64,000 nt of DNA from Stomoxys calcitrans (GCF_963082655.1 NC_081555.1:32597266-32661265), one strand, 5' to 3'; numbered from the stretch's first letter, positions 1 to 11,527 are shown. Notes: generated by a model not told the origin, from the sequence alone. A program made the numbers and translations.

Positions 1-2035
1 GGCAATTAATTAATTTTAAAAAAAGTATTTGTTCATAAAAATTAAATTTCAAACACACAAAGACCAAAAAAAGATTTAGAAAATAATAAGGTGATCCAAC
101 ACTAAAATTTAGTTTCCTGAATAACCGCAAGGTGTACTAACAAGATAAAGAAGATTGTAAAATTCATTGATCCACTGTGCACAAATGGAAAATAGTAAGG
201 CGATGAGACCGGCATCAAACGACAGCTAGGGAAGCCTAGTTTCCTATACATAAGCAAACATTTTCCAAATAATCGTCTAACTATCGAATTTTAGGCAAAA
301 ACTTGAAAAAATTACCCAAAAAACTGAAAAAGTAAATTTTGCGTGAACCACTGTGCGAAAACGGAAAATAGTAAGGCGATGAGACCGGCATCAAACGACA
401 GCTAGCAAAGCCTAGTTTCTCATACATATGCTCACATTTTCCAAATAATCGTCTAACTATCGAATTTTAGCCAAAAACTTGAAAAAATTACCCAAAAAAA
501 TGAAAAAGTAAATTTTGAGTGAACCACTGTGTGAAAACGGAAAATAGTAAGGCAATGAGACCGGCATCAAACGACAGCTAGGGAAGCCTAGTTTCCTATA
601 CATATGCAAACATTTTCCAAATAATCGTCCAACTATCGAATTTTAGGCAAAAACTTGAAAAAATTACCCAAAAAACTGAAAAAGTAAATTTTGGGTGAAC
701 CACTGTGTAAAAACGAAAAATAGTAAGGCGATGAGACCGGCATCAAACGACAGCTAGGGAAGCCTAGTTTCTCATACATATGGAAACATTTTCCAAATAA
801 TCGTCTAACTATCGAATTTTAGGCAAAAACTTGAAAAAATTACCCAAAAACTGAAAAAGTAAATTTTGGGTGAACCACTGTGCACAAATGGAAAATAGTA
901 AGGCGATGAGACCGGCATCAAACGACAGCTAGGGAAGCCTAGTTTCTCATACATATGCAAACATTTTCCAAATAATCGTCTAACTATCGAATTTTAGGCA
1001 AAAACTTGAAAAAATTACCCAAAAAACTGAAAAAGTAAATTTTGGGTGAACCACTGTGTAAAAACGGAAAATAGTAAGGCGATGAGACCGGCATCAAACG
1101 ACAGCTAGGGAAGCCTAGTTTCTCATACATATGCCCCCATTTTCCAAATAATCGTCCACCTATCGAATTTTAGGCAAAAACTTGAAAAAATTACCCAAAA
1201 ACTGAAAAAGTACATTTTGGGTGAACCACTGTGTAAAAACGGAAAATAGTAAGGCGATGAGACCGGCATCAAACGACAGCTAGGGAAGCCTAGTTTCTCA
1301 TACATATGCTCACATTTTCCAAATAATCGTCCAACTATCGAATTTTAGGCAAAGACTTGAAAAAATTACCCAAAAATTAAAAAAAGAAATTTTGGGTGAA
1401 CCACTGTGTGAAAACGGAAAATAGTAAGGCGATGAGACCGGCATCAAACGACAGCTAGCGAAGCCTAGTTTCTCATACATATGCCCACATTTTCCAAATA
1501 ATCGTCCACCTATCGAATTTTAGCCAAAAACTTGAAAAAATTACCCAAAAAACTGAAAAAGTAAATTTTGGGTGAACCACTGTGCACAAATGGAAAATAG
1601 TAAGGCGATGAGACCGGCATCAAACGACAGCTAGGGAAGCCTAGTTTCTCATACATATGCTCACATTTTCCAAATAATCGTCCAACTATCGAATTTTAGG
1701 CAAAAACTTGAAAAAATTACCCAAAAAACTGAAAAAGTAAATTTTGGGTGAACCACTGTGTAAAAACGGAAAATAGTAAGGCGATGAGACCGGCATCAAA
1801 CGACAGCTGGGAAGCCTAGTTTCTGATACATATGCCCACATTTTCCAAATAATCGTCCAACAATCGAATTTTAGGCAAATACTTGAAAAAATTACCCAAA
1901 ATACTGAAAAAGTAAATTTTGGGTGAACCACTGTGTGAAAACGGAAAATAGTAAGGCGATGAGACCGGCATCAAACGACAGCTAGCAAAGCCTAGTTTCT
2001 CATACATATGCTCACATTTTCCAAATAATCGTCTA
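1..2035 (+). repeat. Left foldback arm: ~11 tandem units of ~177 bp
   Basis: Bases 1 to ~185 are a unique outer segment. After that, the word GGAAAATAGTAAGGCGATGA recurs about every 172-178 bp (near 185, 362, 540, 717, 890, 1065, 1242, 1418, 1590, 1767, 1943). Units differ by scattered substitutions, such as GCACAAATGG versus GTAAAAACGG and GGGAAGCC versus GCAAAGCC. Small open frames in this arm (about 60-80 codons) come from the repeat and are not genes. The arm stops abruptly within a unit at 2035, where the copia-like LTR begins. Confidence 0.9.
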
Positions 2036-2193
2036 TGTTAGAATATTTGAATTTCATACTTTGTCAATTCAACTGTATTATTGTATTAGAATATAAGTAG
2101 TAGTAGGCTTTGAAATATTTTGCTTTTACATTTATTGTTTGTCACCCTTATTTTCTTATGTTCAAATTGGTTCAATAAAAACTTCCATCAACA
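2036..2193 (+). repeat. Copia-like 5' long terminal repeat
   Basis: The segment starts TGTTAGAATATTTG and ends AACA (TG...CA), has an AATAAA signal at 2174-2179 about 14 bp before its end, and is directly followed by a primer-binding-site-like sequence and a copia-type gag. At 158 bp it is shorter than the D. melanogaster copia LTR, so it may be a compact or internally deleted variant. There is no matching 3' LTR in the window. Confidence 0.72.
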
Positions 2194-2195
2194 TT

Positions 2196-2211
2196 GGTTA
2201 TGAGCCCAGTC
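2196..2211 (+). other. Copia-type primer-binding site (internal tRNA-iMet region)
   Basis: GGTTATGAGCCCAGTC lies 3 bp after the LTR end. Drosophila copia is known to prime from an internal fragment of initiator methionine tRNA, and its site reads almost the same (one base different as I recall it). This supports assigning the loop to the copia lineage rather than to Ty3/gypsy or BEL. Confidence 0.65.
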
Positions 2212-2328
2212 ACATACGCTTGTGAAAAATAAATTTGGCCTGGAATTGTGTTTTTTTTTGAATTCGTTGTGAAAATTTCTGGAAAAAATATTTGTGTTTT
2301 GTAAAGCAAAAAAGGAAAAATCAGAAAA

Positions 2329-2451
2329 ATGTCTGGACATATGGCACAAATTGAAAAACTAAATGGAGAAAATTACGTGGTTTGGAGCGTGCAAATGAAA
2401 AGTTTGCTGGTAACGCTGGATTTGTGGGACGCAATAAAGGGCGATAATGCC
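2329..2451 (+). pseudogene. gag: Truncated copia-type gag (first 41 codons)
   Basis: The reading frame starts at the first ATG after the leader and encodes a recognisable Ty1/copia Gag N-terminus, including KLNGENYVVWSVQMKSLL followed by DLWDAI. This conserved region folds into the start of the capsid domain. The frame is intact for 41 codons and then passes directly into foldback repeat at 2452, so the remaining gag and all of pol are missing. The open frame continues to 2514 only through repeat sequence. The product would be non-functional. The intact codons suggest that the copia insertion was fairly recent when it was truncated. Confidence 0.8.
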
Positions 2452-5400
2452 TTACTATTTTCCGTTTTCACACAGTGGTTCACCCAAAATTTACTTTTTC
2501 AGTTTTTTGGGTAATTTTTTCAAGTCTTTGCCTAAAATTCGATAGTTGGACGATTATTTGGAAATGTTTGCATATGTATGAGAAACTAGGCTTCCCTAGC
2601 TGTCGTTTGATGCCGGTCTCATCGCCTTACTATTTTCCGTTTTTACACAGTGGTTCACCCAAAATTTACTTTTTCAGTTTTTTGGGTAATTTTTTCAAGT
2701 TTTTGCCTAAAATTCGATAGTTAGACGATTATTTGGAAAATGTTTGCATATGTATAGGAAACTAGGCTTCCCTAGCTGTCGTCTGATGCCGGTCTCATCG
2801 CCTTACTATTTTCCATTTGTGCACAGTGGTTCACGCAAAATTTACTTTTTCAGTTTTTTGGGTAATTTTTTCAAGTCTTTGCCTAAAATTCGATAGTTAG
2901 ACGATTATTTGGAAAATGTTTGCATATGTATAGGAAACTAGGCTTCCCTAGCTGTCGTTTGATGCCGGTCTCATCGCCTTACTATTTTCCGTTTTTACAC
3001 AGTGGTTCACCCAAAATTTACTTTTTCAGTTTTTTGGGTAATTTTTTCAAGTTTTTGCCTAAAATTCGATAGTTGGACGATTATTTGGAAAATGTGAGCA
3101 TATGTATGAGAAACTAGGCTTCCCTAGCTGTCGTTTGATGCCGGTCTCATCGCCTTACTATTTTCCGTTTTTACACAGTGGTTCACCCAAAATTTACTTT
3201 TTCAGTTTTTTGGGTAATTTTTTCAAGTTTTTGCCTAAAATTCGATAGTTGGACGATTATTTGGAAAATGTGAGCATATGTATGAGAAACTAGGCTTCCC
3301 TAGCTGTCGTTTGATGCCGGTCTCATCGCCTTACTATTTTCCGTTTTTACACAGTGGTTCACCCAAAATTTACTTTTTCAGTTTTTTGGGTAATTTTTTC
3401 AAGTGTTTGCCTAAAATTCGATATTTAGACGATTATTTGGAAAATGTGAGCATATGTATGAGAAACTAGGCTTTGCTAGCTGTCGTTTGATGCCGGTCTC
3501 ATCGCCTTACTATTTTCCGTTTTCGCACAGTGGTTCACGCAAAATTTACTTTTTCAGTTTTTTGGGTAATTTTTTCAAGTTTTTGGCTAAAATTCGATAG
3601 TTAGACGATTATTTGGAAAATGTTTGCATATGTATAGGAAACTAGGCTTCCCTAGCTGTCGTTTGATGCCGGTCTCATCGCCTTACTATTTTCCATTTGT
3701 GCACAGTGGTTCACCCAAAATTTACTTTTTCAGTTTTTTGGGTAATTTTTTCAAGTTTTTGCCTAAAATTCGATATTTAGACGATTATTTGGAAAATGTG
3801 GGCATATGTATGAGAAACTAGGCTTCGCTAGCTGTCGTTTGATGCCGGTCTCATCGCCTTACTATTTTCCGTTTTCACACAGTGGTTCACCCAAAATTTA
3901 CTTTTTCAGTTTTTGGGTAATTTTTTCAAGTTTTTGCCTAAAATTCGATAGTTAGACGATTATTTGGAAAATGTTTCCATATGTATGAGAAACTAGGCTT
4001 CCCTAGCTGTCGTTTGATGCCGGTCTCATCGCCTTACTATTTTTCGTTTTTACACAGTGGTTCACCCAAAATTTACTTTTTCAGTTTTTTGGGTAATTTT
4101 TTCAAGTTTTTGCCTAAAATTCGATAGTTGGACGATTATTTGGAAAATGTTTGCATATGTATAGGAAACTAGGCTTCCCTAGCTGTCGTTTGATGCCGGT
4201 CTCATTGCCTTACTATTTTCCGTTTTCACACAGTGGTTCACCCAAAATTTACTTTTTCATTTTTTTGGGTAATTTTTTCAAGTTTTTGGCTAAAATTCGA
4301 TAGTTAGACGATTATTTGGAAAATGTGAGCATATGTATGAGAAACTAGGCTTTGCTAGCTGTCGTTTGATGCCGGTCTCATCGCCTTACTATTTTCCGTT
4401 TTCGCACAGTGGTTCACGCAAAATTTACTTTTTCAGTTTTTTGGGTAATTTTTTCAAGTTTTTGCCTAAAATTCGATAGTTAGACGATTATTTGGAAAAT
4501 GTTTGCATATGTATAGGAAACTAGGCTTCCCTAGCTGTCGTTTGATGCCGGTCTCATCGCCTTACTATTTTCCATTTGTGCACAGTGGTTCACCCAAAAT
4601 TTACTTTTTCAGTTTTTTGGGTAATTTTTTCAAGTTTTTGCCTAAAATTCGATAGTTAGACGATTATTTGGAAAATGTTTGCATATGTATAGGAAACTAG
4701 GCTTCCCTAGCTGTCGTTTGATGCCGGTCTCATCGCCTTACTATTTTCCGTTTTTACACAGTGGTTCACCCAAAATTTACTTTTTCAGTTTTTTGGGTAA
4801 TTTTTTCAAGTTTTTGGCTAAAATTCGATAGGTGGACGATTATTTGGAAAATGTGGGCATATGTATGAGAAACTAGGCTTCGCTAGCTGTCGTTTGATGC
4901 CGGTCTCATCGCCTTACTATTTTCCGTTTTCACACAGTGGTTCACCCAAAATTTCTTTTTTTAATTTTTGGGTAATTTTTTCAAGTCTTTGCCTAAAATT
5001 CGATAGTTGGACGATTATTTGGAAAATGTGAGCATATGTATGAGAAACTAGGCTTCCCTAGCTGTCGTTTGATGCCGGTCTCATCGCCTTACTATTTTCC
5101 GTTTTTACACAGTGGTTCACCCAAAATGTACTTTTTCAGTTTTTTGGGTAATTTTTTCAAGTTTTTGCCTAAAATTCGATAGTTAGACGATTATTTGGAA
5201 AATGTTTGCATATGTATAGGAAACTAGGCTTCCCTAGCTGTCGTTTGATGCCGGTCTCATCGCCTTACTATTTTCCGTTTTTACACAGTGGTTCACCCAA
5301 AATTTACTTTTTCAGTTTTTTGGGTAATTTTTTCAAGTTTTTGCCTAAAATTCGATAGTTAGACGATTATTTGGAAAATGTTTGCATATGTATAGGAAAC

Positions 5401-6870
5401 TAGGCTTCCCTAGCTGTCGTTTGATGCCGGTCTCATCGCCTTACTATTTTCCATTTGTGCACAGTGGTTCACCCAAAATTTACTTTTTCAGTTTTTTGGG
5501 TAATTTTTTCAAGTCTTTGCCTAAAATTCGATAGTTGGACGATTATTTGGAAAATGTGAGCATATGTATGAGAAACTAGGCTTCCCTAGCTGTCGTTTGA
5601 TGCCGGTCTCATCGCCTTACTATTTTCCGTTTTTACACAGTGGTTCACCCAAAATTTACTTTTTCAGTTTTTTGGGTAATTTTTTCAAGTTTTTGCCTAA
5701 AATTCGATAGTTAGACGATTATTTGGAAAATGTTTGCATATGTATGAGAAACTAGGCTTCCCTAGCTGTCGTTTGATGCCGGTCTCATCGCCTTACTATT
5801 TTCCGTTTTTACACAGTGGTTCACCCAAAATTTACTTTTTCAGTTTTTTGGGTAATTTTTTCAAGTTTTTGCCTAAAATTCGATAGTTAGACGATTATTT
5901 GGAAAATGTTTGCATATGTATAGGAAACTAGGCTTCCCTAGCTGTCGTTTGATGCCGGTCTCATCGCCTTACTATTTTCCGTTTTTACACAGTGGTTCAC
6001 CCAAAATTTACTTTTTCAGTTTTTTGGGTAATTTTTTCAAGTTTTTGCCTAAAATTCGATAGTTAGACGATTATTTGGAAAATGTTTGCATATGTATAGG
6101 AAACTAGGCTTCCCTAGCTGTCGTTTGATGCCGGTCTCATCGCCTTACTATTTTCCGTTTTTACACAGTGGTTCACCCAAAATTTACTTTTTCAGTTTTT
6201 TGGGTAATTTTTTCAAGTTTTTGCCTAAAATTCGATAGTTAGACGATTATTTGGAAAATGTTTGCATATGTATAGGAAACTAGGCTTCCCTAGCTGTCGT
6301 TTGATGCCGGTCTCATCGTCTTACTATTTTCCGTTTTCGCACAGTGGTTCACCCAAAATTTACTTTTTCAGTTTTTTGGGTAATTTTTTCAAGTTTTTGC
6401 CTAAAATTCGATAGTTGAACGATTATTTGGAAAATGTGGGCATATGTATGAGAAACTAGGCTTCCCTAGCTATCGTTTGATGCCGGTCTCATCGCCTTAC
6501 TATTTTCCGTTTTCGCACAGTGGTTCACGCAAAATTTACTTTTTCAGTTTTTTGGGTAATTTTTTCAAGTTTTTGCCTAAAATTTGATAGTTGGACGATT
6601 ATTTGGAAAATGTGAGCATATGTATGAGAAACTAGGCTTCCCTAGCTGTCGTTTGATGTCGGTCTCGTCGCCTTCCTATTTTCCATTTGTGCACAGTGGA
6701 TCAATGAATTTTACAATTTTCTTTATCTTGTTAGTACACCTTGCCGTTATCGAGGGAACTAAATTATAATGTTGGATCACCTTATTATTTTCTAGATCTT
6801 TTTTTGGTTTTTTGTGTGTTTGAAATTTAATTTTTATGAACAAATACTTTATTTAAATTAATTAATTGCC
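2452..6870 (-). repeat. Right foldback arm: ~25 inverted tandem units of ~177 bp
   Basis: The same ~177-bp unit runs in the opposite orientation from the end of the gag fragment to about 6690, followed by the unique outer segment at 6690-6870. The arm is more than twice as long as the left one, so the tandem array has expanded or contracted since the arms were symmetrical. Several sequence variants are shared with particular left-arm units, which shows common descent at unit level. The short in-frame reading frames across this arm are repeat artefacts. Confidence 0.9.
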
Positions 6871-7269
6871 TACAAAGTTCCTTAACAGTGTTCTGCTAAT
6901 GGCAGTAACAGAGAACTGTTAAGTCAGTGGTTTGTGTCTCCACTAGTTAAATTCGGAATTTATCTTCACACACATCCCCCCTAATCCCACCACAAAATGA
7001 GAATATAAGCCGATCAAGGCTATATGGGGTTTAAACGAAAGGCACTTGGGAGTAGATAACGAATATGAAATTAAAATTTGTGTTGAAGCATTTATGCGGC
7101 CTTCTACCATTAAAACCACCCCAAATTGGATAACTGGCCGAATATGACAATGTGGGATCGAGTGATAGATATTTTAAGGTTGAGTGCGAACGTAACATTT
7201 AAATTTGTGCGCAAGTGCTAGGAGAGGGTGGTGCACAACCCCGGCCTCATAAATGGTACTGGGGAATTA
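6871..7269. other. Flank between foldback and mariner, no gene seen
   Basis: No open frame or familiar repeat is visible. A short imperfect hairpin lies at 6881-6922 (CTTAACAGTGTTCT pairing with AGAACTGTTAAG), next to the foldback end. The rest is AT-rich with a CCCCCC-containing stretch near 6977. Confidence 0.4.
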
Positions 7270-7362
7270 TAAAGGGTGATTTTTTAGCTATTTTCTTTTT
7301 GGAAACACGTTTCGTGTTTTGTTTCACTGTCAAACATCTTCAGTTTGGTCTGTAATTTAATC

Positions 7363-8318
7363 ATGAATCGTTTTACAAACGAACAAAGCTTGCAAATTAT
7401 TGAATTTTATTATCAAAATGCGCGCTCCGTAAAGAAAGTTATCGCGCGCTTCTTCCATTTTACGACCAAGCTCATTTTTGGCTCAATGGGAACGTAAATA
7501 AGCAGAATTGTCGATTAATGAGTTAAGATCAGCCAGAAGCATTCCAAGAGCTACCAATGCATCGAGAATAAGTCACAGTTTGGTGGGGTTTATTTATTGG
7601 AGGCCCCCGTAGCGCAGAGCTTAGCAAGGCCGTCAATGACGCTGAACGCCTGGGTTCGAACCTGGCGAAACCATCAGAAAAAAAATTTTCAGCGGTGTTT
7701 TTCCCTTCAGCGGTGTTTTTCCCTTCCCTCCTTGCATTTGTGAGGTACTCATTGATATGTGAGAAGTTTGTCCCTGTTCCTTAGTGGAATGTCCATGGGC
7801 AAAATTTGCAAAATTTCCATTTTTGGTGCGGTTTATGGGCTGGTGGCATGATTGGACTGAACTTCTTCAAAGATGATGCGAACCGTAACGTAACTGTGAA
7901 TGGTGAGCGCTACCGTGAGATGATATTAAATTTTTTTATGCCCAAAATGCACGAGCTTTACTTGCATGACATGTGGTTTCAACAAGACGGTGCCACATGC
8001 CACACAGCACGCGTGAGAATAGACTTATTGTGAGGCGCGTTTGGTGAACATTTTATTTCACGTTCGGGACCGGTCAATTGGCCTCCTAGAGCGTACGATG
8101 TAACGCCTCTATACTATTTTTTGTGGGGCTATGTTAAAGCTCATGTCTATACAGACAACCCCATTTCAATTGACGCATTGGAAGACAGCATTGAAGCATT
8201 TATTCGTTAGATACCGGCCGAAATGATGGAAAGAGTATGCCAAAATTGGACTAAGCGGATGGGTCATTTGAGGCGCAGTCACGGTCAACATTTGCATGAA
8301 ATAATCTTCAAACATTAA
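7363..8318 (+). pseudogene. Tc1/mariner-like transposase, deleted and interrupted
   Basis: It begins MNRFTNEQSLQIIEFYYQN (helix-turn-helix start). At about 7470 it jumps to the catalytic core (AHFWLNG), losing the middle of the DNA-binding region and the first catalytic aspartate, which normally lies just before this motif. Stops occur in the segment before the SINE. After the SINE the frame resumes with WCGLWAGG, then WFQQDGATCHTAR (second catalytic Asp), a stop, then a degraded WPPRAYDVTPLYYFLWGY motif. The acidic residue expected in the PLD(Y/F)FLWG motif is Tyr. It ends HLHEIIFKH-stop. It would have cut and rejoined transposon ends in the nucleus. Several independent lesions make it inactive. 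Confidence 0.82.
7594..7821 (+). mobile_element. tRNA-derived SINE inserted in the mariner transposase
   Basis: The head contains an A-box-like GTAGCGCAGAGCTTAGCA and a B box GGGTTCGAACCTGG, typical of a tRNA-derived RNA polymerase III promoter. A 15-bp target duplication (TTTGGTGSGGTTTAT; S is G in the left copy and C in the right) flanks it at 7579-7593 and 7822-7836, so the insertion point in the transposase is exact. Compared with the fuller ~300-320 bp copies elsewhere in the window, this one lacks much of the central body. Confidence 0.82.
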
Positions 8319-8661
8319 GTAATATGGACCGTTCTATCGACTCAAATAAAGATTTCATGCATTTTTGCTGAATTTTATGTGTGTGTGTGTGTGTTTTTTT
8401 TAACCTTCCTATAGCTCTAAAAAAATCACACTTTATATGGTGTGGTGGTCTGGTGGACTTATACTCAGCGTATGGTGGTCGTGGCTAGGCAAGTATCTAC
8501 GACCACTGACGCCTCCAAATGAAAATCGAAGTACAACTACCTTTGTAAATCGCAAAATACAAAGCATATCATGGCAGCCATATCTCAGTGAACTGTAGAA
8601 CAGACGAGCTTGCGGGTGGGGAATCCACAACCTCGCCTCTAGCGACATACAAGCTCATTTT

Positions 8662-9728
8662 TATACCCTCCACCATAGGATGGGAGTATACTAATTTCGT
8701 TATTCTGTCTGTAACACCTCGAAATATGCGATTTAAAATGTCTTGATCGTCATGACATTTTAAGTCGATCTATCCATGTCCGCCCATCTGTCGGTCGAAA
8801 GCACGCAAACTTTCGAGGGAGTAAAGTTAGGCGCTTAAAATTTCGCACAAAATACTTCTTATTAGTGTAGGTCGGTTGGGATTATAAATGGGCCTAATCG
8901 GTCTATAAACCGATCTTGGGTCTTGAGTTCTTAAGCCTCTAAAGGGCGCAATTCTTATCCGATTTAGCTGAAGAGCTAAATCGGAGTGTTATCTGTTAAC
9001 ACTTCCAACAACTGCGCCAAATATGGGTCAAATCGGCTCATAACCTGATATAGCTGCCATATAAACCGATCATGAATCTTGACTTTTTGAGCCACTATGA
9101 GGCGTAATTCTTATCTGATTTGGCTGAAATTTGGTATGACGTGTTTTGATATTACTTCCACCAACTGTGCCAAATATGGTGGTCTTTGCACCACTTCCAA
9201 CAATTGTGCCAAATATGGTTCAAATCGGTTCTAGAGAGCGCAATTCTTATCCCATTTGACTGAAATTTTGCACATATCGTTGAGGTATGACTTCCAATAA
9301 CTGTGCCAAGTATGGTCTAAATCGGTTGATAACCGATTTAGACCATATAAACCGCCATATAAACCGGTCTTCGGATTAGAATTCTTAAGCTTCTAGAATG
9401 CGCAATTATTGTCCAATTTGGTTAAACTTTTGCATATGTCGTTTTGGTATGATTCCAATAACTGAGCCAAGTATGGTCTTAATCGGTTGATAACCTGATA
9501 TAGCTGCCATATAAACCAATCTCCCAATTTGATACTCTAAGCCCCTGGAGGGCGTAATTTTTACTCGACTTGCCTGAAATTGGAGATGGTATTTTTCTAT
9601 GACTTCTAACAGTCATGGCAAGCTCATATATATTTGAAAAAGTTATTCAAAGAACTTGACAACTACGATCCATGGTGGAGGGCATATAAGATTCGGCCCG
9701 GCCGAACTTAGCGCTCTTTTACTTGTTT
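8662..9728 (+). mobile_element. GTCY-bearing interspersed element (mini-me-like), near full length
   Basis: It starts TATACCCTCCACCAT and ends with the inverted form (ATGGTGGAGGGcATA here) followed by a conserved tail, CGGCCCGGCCGAACTTAG then CTTTTACTTGTT. After the head comes a short GTC-rich tract (GTCCGCCCATCTGTCGGTC), then several ~150-bp units containing ATATAAACCGATC. Dipteran mini-me elements are described as short interspersed elements carrying TA and GTCY tracts, and this family resembles them. No coding capacity is visible. This copy is the reference for the family calls below. Confidence 0.7.
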
Positions 9729-10505
9729 GGGAAGTTAGAACGTTCCAAGATCATGTGGCCAACCTAAACATTGAAAGTTCGGATGCTTCGTTACCTTGAA
9801 TTGTTGATAGACTGCAGGTGGCAATGTAGTGAAACTAACTAAACCAAGACAGATAAATCATTTAACCGAATTTCACTGAATACTTATGAGTAGAATAATG
9901 GGCCCGTTTGCGTATTTTTCCAGTAAAAATTTTCAACCACAGACTTACTCTCTTTTGTCATTTATAAAACAGCTGTTCGAGCTTCAAATTTCTGTTGGGA
10001 AAAAATCTCCAATAGAAATTTGAGAGCTCTCAATTAACAAATTATCAAAGTTTGCTCACTCTCACGCACTTTTCCGCTCTTTTCTGCTGACAATTAAAGT
10101 ATGCGAACGACTTCCGGTAAGAACTAGTGCAAATTTGCACAAATTTTTGAATTCTCGAACACACATAATGCAACAATTGTCAACATTCCTCGCCTTTATC
10201 CTATGGACAAGGGTGTCATAGTGAATGTGTAATCACTCCTTAGTCATAAGGTATATTGAAGGGATTGTTGTCTGACCATGTGTTTATGACATTAGAATAC
10301 AAAAAAATGACTTCATTCATTTCGATAACACATGGTAAGTTTTCTAGAGAATGGCATTCACTTTCGCAAAATCCTGTTTATGACATCATGATGTGTTGAG
10401 GACAAATTTACTTAGAAAATTCCAAGAATTAAGGGGAAACATTTTAAATAACAAACGGTGGAAAAGTAAAAAATGAAAAAGCTGTTTAATATTTGGTAGT
10501 TAAAG
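9729..10505. other. No gene or clear repeat seen
   Basis: AT-rich sequence without a sustained open frame or match to repeats elsewhere in the window. It may be single-copy intergenic DNA. Confidence 0.35.
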
Positions 10506-10506
10506 G

Positions 10507-10728
10507 TTTGGCACTCCTGTAGCGGAAGTGGCAGCGTACTTGACATACCAGTGCGGATGAGTAGAGTTCAATACCGCAATAAAAACAATGGTGTCACTCA
10601 CATTGGGCTGAATTTGTTCAACTAAGGTTAGGTTAGGTTGAAAAGAGGGTGCAGATATTAATCCGCCCCATGCCACTATGGACATACACCCAACCCAGTA
10701 ATCGGCTTGTTGCGCTCTAAAAACTATA
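10507..10728 (+). mobile_element. Possible SINE with degenerate tRNA-like head and GGTTAG body
   Basis: GTAGCGGAAGTGGCAGCGT resembles an A box, and GAGTTCAATACC about 40 bp further on resembles a B box. From 10619 the sequence (GGTTAGGTTAGG... to GCTTGTTGCGCTCTAAA) matches, in inverted orientation, segments at 45332-45440 and 53917-53990, so at least this part is a dispersed repeat. Whether head and body form one element is inferred. Confidence 0.45.
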
Positions 10729-10735
10729 AAGTAAC

Positions 10736-11222
10736 CTCTAAAAAGAAAATTTTAAGTTAGGTATTCCGTGCTACTTACAAAATCCAAAACCCTTCATGCA
10801 ACATCTTAGCGAAATAAGATAACAAATGTGTCTTCCAGTGGCCACGAAATCGAGTCGAAGGTTCATTATATATAATCCCCAACGACTAACGCACAGAACA
10901 TGTTTGTCCTAATTTTTAAAATTCGAACCAAAGATTAACAAATTTAATATAAAGGTGATAAATTTTGAAACTTTTTAGGAAAAATCTCCTTTGACCCCTA
11001 GTAAATCCATATATCTGTATGAACTGAAGTTCTTGAAAAAAACCGATAAACCTCAAAAAAAGTTATACCGTCTTTCGCTTCCACTGCCCTTTAGATAAAG
11101 TATAAAACTCGTCGTTATAATGTCCCCCATACTATGGCAGTGGGTATAATGAAGCCAACGCCCAAGACAAGTGAGTAGGAAAACAGGCGGACCGGAAAAA
11201 ATTCCCATCGTTGAGAGTAAAA
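10736..11222. other. Stretch without recognised genes
   Basis: AT-rich. A GTATAATGAAG motif near 11142 faintly resembles the head of the GTCY family. Nothing else can be supported. Confidence 0.35.
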
Positions 11223-11224
11223 TT

Positions 11225-11527
11225 GCAAATTTTGCCCATTAACATTCGACTAAGGAACAGGAGCAAACTTCTCACATTTCAATAAGTGCAGTCCGATTTA
11301 AGTATAAGCTCAATGATAAGGGGCCTCCTTTTTAATCCGAACGACGTGCCGCAGTGTGACATCTCTTTGGAGAGAAGTTTTACATGACATAGTACCTCAC
11401 AAATGTTGCCAGCATTAGGAGGGGAAAACTACCGCTGAAAATTTTTTTCTGATGGTCTCGCCAGGATTCGAACCCAGGCGTTCAGCGTCATAGGCGGACA
11501 TGCCAACCTCTGTGCTACGGGGTTTCC
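11225..11527 (-). mobile_element. tRNA-derived SINE, nearly complete
   Basis: Same SINE family as at 7594, read on the minus strand: the B box appears as CCAGGATTCGAACCCAGG near 11460-11478, and the head ends near 11527. The body includes the conserved GGCACGYCGTTCGGA-type and AAGGAGGCCCC-type segments and ends with the TTGCAAATTTTGCCCATG-like 3' tail. Confidence 0.78.

Larger units (their letters stand above)
1..6870. mobile_element. Foldback-type transposon with long tandem-repeat arms
   Basis: The first bases (GGCAATTAATTAATTTT) reappear as their reverse complement ending at 6870, and the outer ~185 bp on each side match in inverted orientation. Inside these ends lie two arms of ~177-bp tandem units in opposite orientation: about 11 units on the left and about 25 on the right. 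A non-repeat loop occupies 2036-2451. Long inverted arms made of tandem repeats are the hallmark of Drosophila Foldback-like elements. No transposase is present, so this copy would be non-autonomous. The left end coincides with the window edge, so a target-site duplication cannot be tested. An alternative is a satellite array that became inverted, but the matching unique outer ends argue for a transposon. Confidence 0.82.
7272..8433 (+). mobile_element. Tc1/mariner-superfamily element, degraded, TA duplication intact
   Basis: The left end AAGGGTGATTTTTTAG is inverted at the right end (CTAAAAAAATCACACTT). Both ends are flanked by TA (7270-7271 and 8434-8435), the target duplication typical of Tc1/mariner elements. 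Inside are a decayed transposase and a nested SINE. A (GT)n tract lies near 8381-8393 in the 3' non-coding part. Total length is 1,162 bp, or roughly 920 bp without the SINE and one copy of its 15-bp duplication; full-length relatives should be longer, so an internal deletion is also present. Confidence 0.82.

Noticed and set aside
1..6870. CRISPR-like array (regular repeats)
   Set aside because: The units are tandem with no unique spacers, occur in two inverted arms, and the genome is eukaryotic.
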